A stretch of 64,000 nucleotides of DNA from Epiperipatus broadwayi (GCA_028023455.1 JAQFVV010000316.1:250001-314000), one strand, 5' to 3'. Numbered from the stretch's first letter, positions 1-13,600 are shown. Notes: a model not told the origin generated them from the sequence alone. Made by a program: numbers and translations.

Positions 1-1060
1 GAACCGATTCCAACCAAGTGGCAACTGAACCGATTCCAATCAGCACTAGTGTTTTTTATATCATTTATATACCCACAGTTCTCCCACCCAACAATTTGTC
101 CTGGTCTAAATTAGAACACAACATTAAACACGTTAAAAACAAATGTTAACTTGCTTATTGCATTTTAGTCAGACTTTCTTAATGACAAATTTAATTAACA
201 AAATTGAACACTAAGAGATAAAAGAAAATTAAAAAATTTCTAATTTTCTTTTCTAACTTACTGGGTGTAAAAATGAATCAAGCACGTGACTTTATAATAG
301 ATCTGGTCATATGTTGAAGTATCATTTATAACTAAATGCTAACATATCTAAACACTTTATAAGCTAAAATCTGATGATAATTATCAACACTATTATCGAG
401 TGTAATACAATGCTAGACGGAAGTATGTAAATAACTAAGTATATATTAAATTCTATCTAAATATTGTGAATAAATTTTCTGTGAATGTGAATATGATCAA
501 CCTAAACCTGTCCCATGGGTGCCATGAGTATGCTGGCCATAAATTTATAAAACAGACAATTAAATATTAGTTAGCTAAATTTATTATAGTATATAGAATC
601 ATCTAATGATGATGATGATTTATCCATTTGGATGGTAACAAGAGATATAAAATTACACATTTCTCTAAGAAGAATGTAATCATATGTAGTTGACATAAGA
701 AGATAAAAAACATCACAGTCCATCTTTCAATAAAACAGTATCGTAAATGATCATTTATTTCAAACGTAGCTCAGAAAGATGTAAAATAAAATTTTTACTT
801 ATCAATAAATATCAAGTTAAGAAGTGCCGGGTGGTAGTGATGCAAGTAGTAGATGGTAATGATATAAAAGTTTGTAATTTATCTGTAAAATTGAGCTGAT
901 GGAATAAATTGTGTTAGGAAAATTCAAGCAATGGAACACTAATGATGATCAAGTGTTATAACTTAATCATAATATGTTATTAATTATTTAATCTTTTTGA
1001 CTCAAGATACAGCAAACTCTGAATTCTAACTACCCAAAAAGAATAAGTTAGGTTTAGCAC
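1..1060. other. AT-rich, no gene recognised
   Basis: No exon or transposon domain recognised. A short GC-richer patch at 500-540 stands out from the AT background but has no readable product. GAT-rich microsatellite occurs at 605-620. Confidence 0.6.
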
Positions 1061-1061
1061 A

Positions 1062-1965
1062 ATGGATCATATTCAAGTATTGAGAGAAGTTATAGAAAAG
1101 TCCAATATCCTTCAGATTTGTACATTATGAAAAGACCTTTGATTCTATAAACATTTCGGTGGTGATTAAAACATTGGATCATCTAGAGATAAACCAAGTA
1201 TTCTGAAGAATATTTATCAAAACACCAAATTAGATTATATGGTGATAATAAGATTAACATAGAGAACGATGAACACCAGGATGATTCTCTATCTAAGGCA
1301 GTTTGAGATTACTTAAGGCATCTAGATTTTGCAAATGATATATTTGTTTTTACAAATAAGCTTCAGAGCTTCAAGAAATGTTGCAAGATTTATCAGAAGA
1401 TACAAAAAAATAAAAATTGATACTTATGAATTAGAAGAAGTTACAACTACAAATCCCTTGCTCAGAATATTAACATAGATCGTAACATAATGAATGAAAT
1501 TTAATCATAAAATTAAACTTGGAGTACTAATAACTTAATATTAAAAGGAAATATGCCTATGTGTTTGAAAAGAAAGATTTTATCTGCTCTTACTTATAGA
1601 TGTGAGATATGAATCAATAAAGAGACTTCAGACTATTCAACAAAATATGGAGAGATGTATGTTAGGAGTAACCACAAGAGATCAAAAACAAAATACGTGT
1701 AAAAAAACAAACTGATATCAGTGACAACATTGAAAGAAATGAAGGTAGATACATTGCTAAAGGAGATAATAATAAATGGGCAATTGAAGTTTTAAATTGG
1801 ATCCCAAGAAATCATAAAAGACCAAGAAAGGGATCACATGTAAAATGCATGGATGAAGTAAGAAAGTTTACTGGTTTGTTAGAGAAAATAAATTATTAAA
1901 CAGAGTTGGAGAGACTGTCATCTTGTAGTATATTGACAATGTTTCAAAATGATGATGATGATGCC
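1062..1965 (+). mobile_element. RTE-type LINE remnant, 3' half
   Basis: Decayed copy of the LINE family seen whole at 19468-22735. It starts at the DHIQVLREVIE segment of the reverse transcriptase and runs through fragments of the FADD motif region, the MCLKRK block and the MER.MLGV block. It ends in a (GAT)n run near 1950-1965, like the other copies. Many stops and deletions; no coding potential. Confidence 0.8.
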
Positions 1966-2990
1966 ATATAGCGATACATTCTGTGATATATTTAGTTACA
2001 TAATGCATAACTTAACTGAAATATGAAACTTAACAATGCTTTTAACATTAAATTTATCTCCACTTAATACAATCATTGATTACATAAAGTACACTTAATT
2101 GAGATGAGTAATGAAAATAGGCAATTTCTAACAATTTTTCCCCAATACCATCTTTAAACCTTTAAGTATAAAATATAACATCTTATAATTAGTCAGTTAC
2201 AGCTATCAGTGGTGATTATCATACATTTGTTTAGTGAGACGAACTGTAATTGGAGGCAACACAGTTGCAAATTCAAATCAGCAACATTGCATGAGAATCT
2301 TAAATTTTTTACTACTATTGATTTTGTACTGTTTGGATAAGTAATAATTAAAAAAAATTGTTTCAATTTTTTTTCTTCTCTTGATATATAACTATAATGA
2401 CAAAGCATATTTTCTATTTCCCAGTTGACATGCATTGGTCATTTAAATTAGAATCTTCAAACTTGATTTCTGCTTTTGCTTTCATCAATGTAGAGTTGGG
2501 ATTCAAAGTTGCAATGAATGCAACCGTATCTCTGACAACTGCTTTTAATTTCTTTATTACTATCACATTTTAAAGCTTAAAATTCACAAAAAATCCTAAA
2601 GTTTTTCATCCAAATGAAGCCGTCTCTATAATTGTATCCATTTGATACTAGTTGTATTCTAATTATAGTCACCCCTTCCCTTGGCTAGAAATGTTTAACA
2701 CCCACACATTACTTGATTTTCAGAGCTTACTATATTAATATGAGCATTTCTCCATTCTCTGTTTTAGCATCATTTACTGTAAATTTGAGTTGTCAGTAGT
2801 TACAAGACTATAGTATATTAAATCTCTAACCCAGACAAGTTTTAGGCTTTTGCCTTTACCAATGATTTACAGCTGGAAGTAATGCACCCATGCATCTGAC
2901 AGCCAGTTCTTTAACTCATTTTTAGCTATCAAGGGATATTGTATTGGTATTTACATTTGTACTCAAGAGCAAAAGATGTCAGAAATAAAG
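1966..2990. other. AT-rich, no gene recognised
   Basis: No domain, exon or clear terminal repeats seen. An 80-codon minus-strand open frame at 2193-2435 has no recognisable motif. Confidence 0.55.
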
Positions 2991-2995
2991 TTACT

Positions 2996-3420
2996 AAAAT
3001 GCATGGTTACTGACCTAGCGTCAGATCTATGCAACCATTTAAATAGGCTGGCTTGCATTAAAATTTAGAATTTTTGATTTCAACTAAAACATTGTTAGTA
3101 AAAAGGAATTAAAGATGGCTTCATTAGTTCTGGATAGAATCTTAAATTTTTTTGGATAAAGACCAAAAATAAAACTATCATCTTGTAATCAATAATAACT
3201 CAAGTTTGCAATAGCTGAAATAGAGAAATAAATCTACTTGTTAATATACTAAATTCTAAAGGCAAGAAGTATTAATATAAAAAAATAGTTCCTATAACCA
3301 AATACATGGTTACTGACCTGATGCCAGTTCTTTGCAAGGCAGGTTGACTTAGCTTCAAAAACATTAGGGTTTTTAAATTTTAAACTAAACACCTGGCATG
3401 AAAAAAGAATTATGACTATT
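2996..3420. repeat. Two diverged units of the 'TGGTTACTGA' repeat
   Basis: Segments at about 2998-3140 and 3298-3420 share a core (ATGGTTACTGACCT followed by AGATCTATGC or its variant) and a TTTTGAATTT-like stretch. The same core sits inside the palindromic repeats at 15.5 and 30.1-31.1 kb. These are older, single-arm copies. C-rich tracts of 16 and 13 bases follow at 3687-3702 and 4241-4253. Confidence 0.6.
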
Positions 3421-3702
3421 GGATGTATAGCTACAATGTTTCTAAATTTGAACCCCAAGTCTTCATTAATAAAGAAAAAAGTCAGAAAATGGTCCGAAGA
3501 TGGGAACCACGTTACATTTTCATTTGGTAACCACAGGTAATTCAAAGTTACAATAGTTGACACTAGAATAGAGGAAGAAATGATCTTGTTAATAAATCTA
3601 TTACCCAGTAGTCATATTAATTAATGTTTTGAGATTTTTAAATCAAGAAGAAATTTTTCATTTATAACCAAATATATTTGTAGGCACCCCCCCCCCCCCC
3701 CC

Positions 3703-5360
3703 AAATAAATCCATATGGAAAATATATTCGTAATTGAAAACTCACTGTCAATTTTTTTGTCAGTGTGGTAATTTCACCAATGTCTATGATGTCTGATCAA
3801 TATTTATATTGACCAAATTATCCAGAACTTGCACTAATTGTCTCTTTTATCTCCATTTTCTTCTTGTAATTGTTCTTTATTGACTTAAAAGATTTTAAAC
3901 ATTCATTTTAATAATTTTTGATTACAACCGGTCATCATATTGCTAACAGCCGCCATCTTATTTCAATACTATGTTAATTTTGATCCTTGTTGTTACATTC
4001 TGATAATTTTGTGCATAGTAAACTCATTTAAACCAAGATCTCTTGATTTTAATATTTGCTTTATAAACTTACTGTTCGTTAATTATAATTAATTTTTTTT
4101 CTATGCAAATGACCCTGTATTTCCTTTTTAGTAAGATCATTTTGCGGTAGAGCTTTGGTACTTCATTTAGGATTCATTTTATGACATAATTTTTTAATAA
4201 TGAATTTTAAAAAATGACCAACAATAGGCATTTAAATCTACCCCCCCCCCCCCACACACACTTCCAATGTGACAACTTGAATTTCAGATACAGGAATCAA
4301 AATAAGATTTTTCATTCTCAACTACAATTATTTATAATCGCAATAATGAAATTTTTCTACACAATATCTCATATTCAGTTGTCATTGTAAAGCAATTATC
4401 ATGATATATATATACACACAGACAGACATAACGATTTGTAAAAATAAATTGTATTTAAACCCATGTTTTTGCATGAATATGTATATATTACCCCTTAAAA
4501 TAATTCATAAAAAAATTGGAAATTATAAAAAATATATATTAGTTTTAAGAAAGATTAAATTAATAACTAAGAACCGAAATTATCTTAATATTTATTTTTT
4601 CTACGACAGACAAATGTAATTATATTAAATTTAAGTACATTTAATGCATTTGATATATTTAAGAATCTAATCAGCTTTTTATTTTCTTCCATCTATAAAG
4701 AACAAAACTGGCAAGAAACTACCCATCAGTTATTCTTCTATTGTGGTAAAAACTATTTATTAGTCATCAAGTGGGTAAAGATATGAAAATCCTCTTTAAA
4801 GCTTACATCCAAGCTGTATACTACTGTACGTAATTTGAGTGAGAGGATTAAAAATATTTTACGAGCAACATCAAAAATTTCTCATAACTTTATGCAAACA
4901 AAAGATCAAGCCAATCATCAACTATGAACCGAGATGAACTAATAACTTAAATAGTTTTTTTTTTTTTCAAAATAATAATCAAAAACTCTAAGACATTAGT
5001 TCTATATTTTACGCGTAGTGTGTGTACGCATACATACGAATGCGCGAAGCACACTACAAATATTCAATTGAATATAGTTTAAAATAATTATAGAGCGATA
5101 TTATTTAACATCTACGTACTAAAACAACCTCAATATACATATAACAGAATATAACATAGCTAACTAAAAATAAAAGTGTAGTTTATTTCATTTGTTACTA
5201 TTTTAAAAATATTTCCAAAAATTCGCTGAGGCACTAATTAAAATATATATTCACAAAAATACTACATTATATTATTTAAATTTTGAATATTTAAAATGTA
5301 AAGTTACATAATTAGAAATTTGAAGGAAAAAAAAATACCATCAGTTTTAACAATTATCGA
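3703..5360. other. AT-rich, no gene recognised
   Basis: Low-complexity AT with a poly-C tract at 4241-4253 and short AT dinucleotide runs. No coding or repeat domain recognised. Confidence 0.55.
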
Positions 5361-5364
5361 TCGA

Positions 5365-7832
5365 TTGCAGAATTAAAGTCTCTCCAAGTTTAATCCAGTT
5401 TCTCAAACTTCTCGTTTCTCTTTTCAACATCTGTCACACCAGCAAATTCACTTATTTCATCCACCCATCTCACATGTGGTATCTTTCTAGATCACTTATA
5501 GTCTCTTGGGATTCAGTTTAAGATTTCACCTGTCCATCTATTAACATCTCTTTTAGCAATATGTCCAGTCCATATCAGATTCTTAATTCTTTCTAGAATG
5601 AAAGTCACGTACACCTATAAAAGGTATCACTAATACTTGTTTGATCCCTCACCATGTATTTTGTTTACAATCCTTTCTTGTTACTCCTAATATACATAAG
5701 CTCCATACTTCATTGAGTGGTTTGAAATCTATGTACTGCTCTTCTGTTAAGTGTCCAAGTCTCGGTAAAACATATCTATTAAAAACCTTCCCATTCAAAT
5801 ACATAGGCATGTGTCCTTTTAATATCAAGTTATGTCTACAAAAAACACCTCATCCAAATTTCATTCTATGATTAATTTTATCCATTATGTTTCTATCTGT
5901 ATCAATAATCTAATCAAAGTATTTGTAATTGTTAATTTCTTTTAATTAATCATTATCAATCTATAGTTTCTTCTTTTGAGAAAATCAATTAAACATTACT
6001 TTGTCTTTTTAGCATTTATCTTTAAAGCTACTTTCTTATTTTCATCTGATAACTCTTGCAATATTTCCTGAAACATTATTTGCAGACATAATCACTTCAT
6101 CTTCAAAACCTAAATTACTTAAATAATCTTCACTTACTCTTAGTTCCTTGGCTTCCCATTTTAATCCACAAAATATTGCATATAAACCTGTCACAAAGTT
6201 TTGGAGAAATAGACATCCAAATATCATTTTCAATGTTAATCTTCAGAATATGACAATATCCTGTGTCTATATTTTGATAATTCAATGCTTTAATTATTAT
6301 AGAAATTCTTATAGAGTCAAATACTTTATTATAATCTACAAAATCCAAAACATAATATCAATTCACATTCATTGGTACCTTCTATAACTTCCCTCAATAC
6401 TTGGATGTGATCCATTGTGCTAAATCATTTTTAAATTCAGCTTGTCTTTTGGTTGAATAACATCCAAAGTTTTCTGTAGACAAATTGTAATTATCTTGAT
6501 CAATTTTTTTGTATAAAACTAATAAAATATTGTTAAGGCTGTAATTTCTAATATCTTCTTTATCACCTTTTTAAAATACCAACATTACAAATGCACTCTT
6601 TCAATTATTTAATATATTTTTATCATTTATATATTTAATATATAATTTTGTCAACAACTTTTCTATTTTTTTACTTATTTCTTTTAAGATATCAATTATA
6701 ATTCCATCATTACTTAGAGTTTTCCCCTTCTTCATAGATTTAGTTGTATATCTCATTTCTTCATTTAAAACACTGGGCAATTCAGAAGATATAATAATTG
6801 TATGGAATACTTTGTTTTCTTATTCTATAATGCTTTATAATTCTTTATAGAACTCTTCTAAACAATTCATGACATGATATCTCTTTTTAGTAATAAATCC
6901 ATTCCTTTCTTCTTTTGTAGAAATAAGTCTGCCCCCTCCCCTTACCAAGATGTTGTTTTATATTTTTGAAAATTGTATTCTCTTCTACTGCTTCTTTGCT
7001 AATTCACAATTATATTATTTTATATCATTATTATTTCTTTTTCATACTATTTTATAAAACTCTTTTCATTTCTTTTTAATGGATCATTTTTATATATTTT
7101 CATAGTCTTTTTTTTTCATCATACATTGTTTGTCTCGGTAGAAAAGTTACTGGAAAATTGCTGCCTTTTTTGTACCAACTATATTTAATACAGTTCTTAA
7201 TAGTGTAGAAGCTATTTTCCTATTGATTTCATTCAAATCGTGAACAGTCTTCAAAATCTTTCAATATTTAAAAATAATTTGCAAACTCTAATTTAAAATT
7301 ATTGGAATGTTTCTAAAGATTAAGAATATCAACTATGAATGTTACTTTTTTTAATAATTTTGGTCTCTCTGGTTTTGCATTAACACATAACTTACAAACT
7401 ATGAGTCGATGACCACTTCCTGTGTTGAATTAATTAAGAATATTACAACTTTGAAATACATAGGCAAAATAAAAAAACAATTCATTGTACCTTCATTTGG
7501 ATGCTTCTACATCTATTTATTATTTTTCTCAAAGAAAGCATTCATAATACACAGCTTTTTTTAATGCGAATTCCACAAGTCTGTGTCCTTTCTCATTTCT
7601 ATCACCACAATCATATTTCCTCAGCACTTACACCTTTCGACTGTTTACCAATTCTAACATTAAAGTCTTCCAAAACAAATTTAATATGTTTTTTAATTTG
7701 ATCAAAAGTCTTTTGTGCAACCATATAAATATCCTCTATTTCTTTATCACAATAAAAATTTTTTAGGGGCATAAATCAGAATTATCTGCATTTAATATCT
7801 TCCATTAAGTTGAATAACAAATCATGCTACTT
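5365..7832 (-). mobile_element. RTE-type LINE, 5'-truncated, decayed
   Basis: Minus-strand LINE copy of about 2.5 kb. Read on the minus strand it begins in the endonuclease domain near the QIILIYAP segment (7760-7832). It continues through DFNVRIGKQ (about 7640-7665), the GNDGI block near 6690, the Y..AFDSI motif near 6310-6350 and the RT core, and ends in the 3' coding block at 5365-5480. Frameshifts and stops throughout. The first ~0.5 kb of the endonuclease is missing, as expected from incomplete reverse transcription. Confidence 0.85.
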
Positions 7833-8358
7833 TGTTTGATAAATAGTTAAGCTAAGGTTATTAATAGAATACTATTTCATTACCTCAATTTGGGATTATG
7901 AGTATAGTAATAATAAAAAGTCAGATGTCACATGACTTATATATAGCTTGCATTTACCAATATGTAAAATTAAGAGCATGCTAATGAGCTCTAAACAAGC
8001 TTTTTTTTTATTTTATTATTATGATAAATGCTACTACAAGAAAAGGCATTCAAACTATCTTTTTCTTAGATTGTCCCCATCCCCAGACTGGTTTCGAGCT
8101 ATGGCTTTCATCAGTGAGAAGCTAGGATTATGAGTATACTAATAAAACATATAGGCAGATCCATTCCTTTGGAGATTTTTGAAAATGATCCAATTAAAAA
8201 AGATAAATAACTGATAATTGTAATTGAGTTTCAATACTGTTTCAAGTGAACATTTTAAATATTAAATATGGCATACTTTTAGGATGGTTAATTTTTAAAA
8301 AACATTAGATAAACAAATATCGAATAACATTTAGAAAAGTATTCTGCAAAAAACTTAC
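7833..8358. other. Intergenic or intronic, fragment of a dispersed repeat
   Basis: A piece at 8080-8130 with CCCCAGACTGGTTTCGAGCT and TTCATCAGTGAGAAGC is a reverse-oriented fragment of the TTAA-flanked palindromic repeat seen at 14.1, 30.2 and 41.1 kb. Nothing else recognised. Confidence 0.6.
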
Positions 8359-8432
8359 TTTATATGATTTATTATATTCAACTATGCTCAGATCTTTAAA
8401 AGTCTTCCATAACCTTAAACTATCTTCATCAC
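8359..8432 (-). CDS. RARS2: RARS2 exon LRLWKTFKDLSI
   Basis: A 74-nt exon, 2 bases plus 24 codons. It encodes DEDSLRLWKTFKDLSI then VEYNKSYK, matching human VQALSLWQKFRDLSI then EEYIRVYK. The L.LW..F.DLSI motif is diagnostic of this family. The acceptor is TTTGCTATTCTTAG and the donor is a consensus GTAAGT. It ends between codons. The next exon, expected to resume with the counterpart of human RLGVYFDEYSGESF, was not found in the remaining 8.3 kb. Confidence 0.92.
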
Positions 8433-8639
8433 CTAAGAATAGCAAAGATAAAAATAAAAAAAAATTATTTTGAAAATGGAATAAAATCACTAAAACATCA
8501 ATTTCTCACCAACAGTGTATGTAATTTGAGGTAAACTTGAAATAACACAAATACATAATAAAAAGCATTATTAATCAAGGGCATAAAATAAAACTATTAG
8601 ACATGTGAATATAAAAAAGTAAATTTATTAAGGGTATTT

Positions 8640-8830
8640 TGAGCTCAGATTTTCACATGACCTTAACTCTCCACACTATCTCATATTACCGATACACTTG
8701 ACATCATATATGTCCAAAAGATAAATAATCACCATCTTTTGGACATATATGCGGTTAAGTGTACCAGTGGTATGGGATAGTGTGGAGAGTTGTGTGAAAG
8801 TCTGAGATCAAAATACTCTATATATTACAT
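8640..8830. repeat. Palindromic SINE-like unit, copy 1
   Basis: Two arms of about 85 bp in inverted orientation (about 8650-8735 and 8742-8826) around a short centre with ATAAATAATCACC. Each arm carries AACTCTCCACACTATCTCAT or its complement and ends in a degenerate CTGAGNTCAAA segment resembling a tRNA B box. Confidence 0.75.
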
Positions 8831-10820
8831 TGTTTGTACAGGTATATATATAGTCTGTATGTTAGATATTAAATTGATTTAGGTAATGTTAATACCATCA
8901 TATCTTAAAAAAATGCATATTTGATTCTTGGCACAAGTGATTTCTTAGTAATTAATTAGTACTAAGTATTTATTGCACTTATAAAAAATAAACATCAATA
9001 AGAATAGCCTTCCTCTCTTTAGTTCTAAATATAAAACATTATACAGTGTTAAACAAGATGTCAAACAATATAATGATAATTAACAGATTGTAGAAAAGTG
9101 ATTCCTAGATATTGTCTTATCTTCAGGAGAAAACTTAATGTGCAAATACTTGATTTTAAAAATACTCACATACAGGTACATGGTGACAAATTTTTTTTGT
9201 ATGATTTTTCCATATATAAGAATAGGCAGGAAATTATTATTATTGAAAGAGATCAGTAGCTGTAAAATCCAAAGCATAGTCACTTGCTATTTGTTTTGGT
9301 AATATTATAATATATAAAATTAAAAGCGTTATAGTTATTTTCTCTAGGGCAGAGTGACTAGATTCCAAAACAGAGATTTGTATGTAACTTTATAAAATTG
9401 ACAAAATCAGATCCAGACTTCTCCGTTGCAATCCAGTCCCTATTGTTCTTTTCTGGATCATCACTTATTTTTTTCCCACCTGAATATTTGCCTACTTGTC
9501 CTTACTTTTGGAACAGCCTCAAAAAATAAAAACAGTAACAACATGTAAATTGTACTGAAATGCTTCTATGGTACAATGATAGTACATATGACATCCATGC
9601 CCATAAACCAGTTTTGAAACTGGACTAAGTAAATTTGGAATTTTTTTCAACATGTTTGACAGTTTTTTTTTAAAACTAACACAGACAACTAGCCAATAAT
9701 GCTCTGTAAATGAACTTCTAGTTATTCTTACCCAGGGAATAAAAAAAAAAGATTGAAACATATAAAATTTTCACCACTCAGCCATTAGCTAGTCTGTTCA
9801 TATTTCCCTCCTTTCAGGACTCTTCTATGAGGAGTATCTGTTGGAGAAATGTTCATCTTGAAGTGGACTAGTTAAAGGCTGTTGTATTATAAAAGGATAG
9901 AAAAGAGGAGGGGAATTGAAAAAGAGTGAAGCTTTCCTTAATCAAATATAATACAAGAATTTAAAATACTCAGACTTATTACAATATAATAATACTGAAT
10001 ATTTATCAAGATTGATTATCATTTACTGCCATTATGCCATGTCATGAAGTTATTATATTAATTTGCAGAGAAATAATAATAATGATGATAATAATAATAA
10101 AAGTTGATGATAATATGACCGCTTTTAAGATGACATTTAAATATTTAGTAAACAATGCCAACAAATTGGATGCCTATAATTAAAAAAAAAAAGAACAGTC
10201 AGTAATGTCCAATACATGATATTCATCAGAAGCCAAGTTGTTAATCATAAAAATAAAAAATTTCTACAGGATTCTTTGGTGTGGGTAAATATTCAATCAG
10301 ATGATTAGTTAATTCCAAATCACTGTAATAATAACCAACATATGAGCAAATCATTTAGTTATTTTAGTAAAAGTATCATAGAAACAAAAATGAGAGATCT
10401 GACTTTTGCCTCAGAAATTAATTTTATAGCAACATTAAAACTCATGACATTTCCTGATGAATAAGGTTAAATTTTATCTCTATGAACTTGAATTTAAAAA
10501 ACTTAAGAATCTTTTAAATGCTTCACAATCCTGTATGATTTAGTACCACATAAAAAAGCAGATTCTGATGTTCATGGTCCATATCACAGTTCAAACCTGT
10601 CATTTTTATTAGCTCAAACATCTTACGAATTCCTGAGCAATAATAAATCATTTAATTATTTACAAACATGTCACACATTTCTTCTTTTTATACTCATTTC
10701 AGTAAAAAATGCAGATTGGTGTTAATCACCAGTCTCTAAATAAATATGTACTTTTATACTCTAATTATTTGTGATTGGTTTCACATGCCCACTGTCTTTC
10801 TCATAATCGTTTTTACATTT
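8831..10820. other. Intron, AT-rich, no feature recognised
   Basis: Mostly low-complexity AT with (ATA/ATG)n runs near 10075-10105. An 80-codon minus-strand open frame at 9519-9761 has no motif. Nothing supported. Confidence 0.55.
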
Positions 10821-10821
10821 C

Positions 10822-11000
10822 ACACTATTTAAAAATAGGGGATTTGAACTCAGACTTTCAAACTCCTTCACTACGCACACTATCTCACAGTACTGATACA
10901 CATGATCACACACATGCAGAAAAGACAAGTGGTCATGTGTATCAGTAGTATGGGATAGTGTAGGGGCTTGAAAGTCTGAGTTCAAATCCCCTATATTTAC
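10822..11000. repeat. Palindromic SINE-like unit, copy 2
   Basis: Inverted arms at about 10836-10915 and 10925-11000. The outer ends read GGGGATTTGAACTCAGACTT and its complement, containing a good B-box-like GTTCAAATCCC. A CCAGG...CCTGG stem follows at 11007-11032, the tail seen in other copies. Confidence 0.75.
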
Positions 11001-11194
11001 AATTAGGCTCCAGGTAAAAGAGTGCCTGGTATTTCAAATTTTACTATTTAAAATATAATAAAACCACCTCATCATATTTTCAATACATTGATAGTGCAAA
11101 AACAAACAAATCCGGATTTGTTTAAAATGCACTTTTAAAAATTTTACCACATAAACAACATACCGAATTTAATTTCAATTTATATATATATAAA

Positions 11195-11465
11195 TTATAA
11201 GGATTTGAACAGACTTTCAAGCTCCCTTCAGCTATCCATTCTATCTCATACAACTGATATATATGATCATCCAAATGTAAAAAAAGATGATCTCCAATAA
11301 ACGTATTTCGTGCTGAACCAGCACTCATCAGTTGGTTCCGCACGAAATATGTATATCAGAAATCATTTACATTTTTTTTTACATGTGTGTGGTTATGAGA
11401 GTCGGCTGTATGAGATAGAATGGATAGCTGAAAGAAGCTTGAAAGTCTGTATTCAAATCCCCTAT
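11195..11465. repeat. Palindromic SINE-like unit, copy 3
   Basis: A longer version of the unit with arms at about 11205-11330 and 11335-11465. The centre holds a nested hairpin around CGTATTTCGTGCTGAACCAG and its complement, the same sequence that precedes the arm in the long copies at 29.2, 31.8 and 58.1 kb. Confidence 0.7.
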
Positions 11466-12061
11466 AATTAAATCTAAACTCCAAGTATATAAATTACATT
11501 TGTATTTAAATATTAAAAATCAAAAATGTTTTTACTAGTGTAATTAAATCATAATATCACAAAGCTTTCAGTTCTCACCACAATTGCCCGGATGAATGAA
11601 TATATATATATATAGTCCGAGTAATTATCTGCGTATAAAAAAAGCCTGAATGATGAGCAAAAGTTACTAGATCCATTTCTAAACAAAGAAAAATGGAAGG
11701 GGGTGGAGAAGAAGTTTGGATTGTTGTGCTAGCTACTTGAGTCTCAAACGTCTGCCCTTGATTTCATAAGCCATATATACAATAAATAATACGGGCATTT
11801 ATATATACAACCATCAAACAGGCCAATTTTATTCAATAAAGTGAAAATAGTAGCTATAAATAATATATTTTCTATTCATTAGAACATTAATTGGACCCAT
11901 AGTTAGACTTAAAAATAGATTAATGCAAACTTTTGAAAACGAAACAAACTATTCTCCAGAGATTAATAATATTAATAAATAAAAAAAAAATGACAAACTT
12001 AATAATGAGTCAATTTTTTATTTAGTTTCTTTCATTGCTACTAAAAAAAAAAGGGAAAAAC

Positions 12062-12735
12062 ATTTCATCATAAAGTGTCAATTTAGCCTCCTTAAAAGGA
12101 GCCTGCCAGTTAGTGATTTGCTTAACCACATAGGAGCAATTCTTTAGATCACTGTCAACTTCCTGTTTGGTTCAACTAAACATAACAAAGTAGTCAGCAG
12201 TGAAGACTGTTTGTCTCGGCAATAAACTGCTTTTTTCCAGTTCATTAAAAAACAGAAACACAGATTCAGATCAAGTACTGTTTTTCTAGTGATAAGCAAA
12301 CACCTCTCAGCAGCAAAAGAATGCTGGTAATTGGTGGATTGGTTTCATAGGAGGACATTAGCAGACTCATTAGTGGTGCTGAGCAAGACTAAATTGAGCT
12401 TTAATGATAGGTAAGATTTACTAATGATCAATTTGAAGGAGGAAAAAATCTACCCAATATTAACCCCCACATGACAGAGTTGTGCCTCTCAGCACCATGC
12501 GACTCACAATCTTCAGAGTAGGACAATAATTTGCCTCATTAGTGTATTGAATTTTCTTGGAAGAAAATAATCTATGATACCCTGGCCAGTTCATTTGCAT
12601 ACGGCAAAGTGACTAATGGAGATTGATGATTATTAAAAGGGCAGTGGTCAATGAGAGTGTGAACAATTATCTAGCATCAGTGAAGAAGAGCTGGCTGACA
12701 ATAAACGGACATTAATTAGTGGAAATAATTACTTG
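12062..12735. promoter_or_regulatory. Candidate conserved non-coding enhancer in the 34-kb intron
   Basis: About 670 bp of non-repetitive, higher-GC, high-complexity sequence with no open frame worth reporting. It is dense in homeodomain-like cores (CATTAG, TAATGA, TAATTAG, CAATAAAC). It has a perfect POU octamer ATTTGCAT at 12593-12600, an ETS-like ACTTCCTG near 12158-12165, and SOX-like AACAAAG and ACAAT sites. No terminal repeats or target duplications were seen. The texture resembles metazoan developmental enhancers; function and conservation are inference. Confidence 0.4.
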
Positions 12736-13045
12736 ATCACAATAAATTTTGACTTCCAACAGTTACTGATATTGATTTATTTTTACTTTAAAAGTTTTAA
12801 GACAAGAAAAATGTGTGAAATTGAAACTTTATTACCGTTTAACAAATTTTATTATGTTTCAAAATTTATTAAGCCTATAATTTTTTTTCACTTATTTTAA
12901 AACTAATATCAAAAGTATGTGCGCGTTAATACCTATATATTGTAACCTAACCAGACAACCAACCCACCAACTGTTATGTACGGTAGATATAAACAACGAA
13001 CTTCTAGCTCAGTCTTATCGGGTTCCTTCTCTTATATAAAATTCT

Positions 13046-13165
13046 ATATTGACATAATAATATATTAGACATGAAAAGAATAAGATTGATATTGTTAGAG
13101 AAGAAAAAAATTCTAATAATATCAATGTTACTCTTTTCATGTCTAATATATTATTATGTCAATAT
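13046..13165. repeat. Fold-back repeat, ~55-bp arms
   Basis: Near-perfect inverted repeat. The outer sequence ATATTGACATAATAATATAT at 13046 is matched by its complement ending at 13165. The arms meet around a short GAGAAGAAAAAAATTC loop. It resembles a snap-back MITE. Confidence 0.75.
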
Positions 13166-13495
13166 TAATAAATTGTTTAATAATAAAATAACAATAGTCA
13201 CGAGATTTGCTATTCAATCATTCAGTAAGGTATGTCTTTTAACATTGAGAATATACCAAAATATGCCATCAATGGCGTAGGAATATCACAGAACACTATT
13301 CCTTTACAATATCAACCATACTCCAATGACTAACAACAAAAATAAATAAATTATATTGACTATTAAAATTTCCTATATTTAATTTAATAATAATATAATA
13401 TTCATCTACTTATTGAAATTATTTTATTCCACTCCTTTATTAACATTCCTTCACCAAATAAACATCTCGGGTAATTATTGTTTCTTAAATGAATA

Positions 13496-13600
13496 AGTAA
13501 TATATATATATTAAGGCTATAACTTTAAGACTATGCGTCTAAAATGCGACAGTAGGGACCTCTACAAATCTAAACACAATGTAGAGAGGAATTTTACTTA
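13496..13600 (-). repeat. End fragment of the 'GCGACAGTAGGGAC' element
   Basis: Shares TTAAGGCTAT, ATGCGACAGTAGGGAC and CTACAAATCT in the same order with the left end of the 59712-60776 insertion. It is a second, truncated copy in the same orientation, which shows that these sequences belong to a dispersed element and not to one locus. Confidence 0.7.

Noticed and set aside
500-545. Possible downstream RARS2 exon in a GC-richer patch
   Set aside because: AG and GT dinucleotides can be found, but the translation does not resemble the residues expected after YNKSYK.
3249-3563. 104-codon minus-strand frame
   Set aside because: Overlaps a dispersed repeat core and has no motif or splice support.
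3687-4253. Poly-C tracts as regulatory signals
   Set aside because: Simple homopolymers (16 and 13 C); also a common site of sequencing error. No associated feature.
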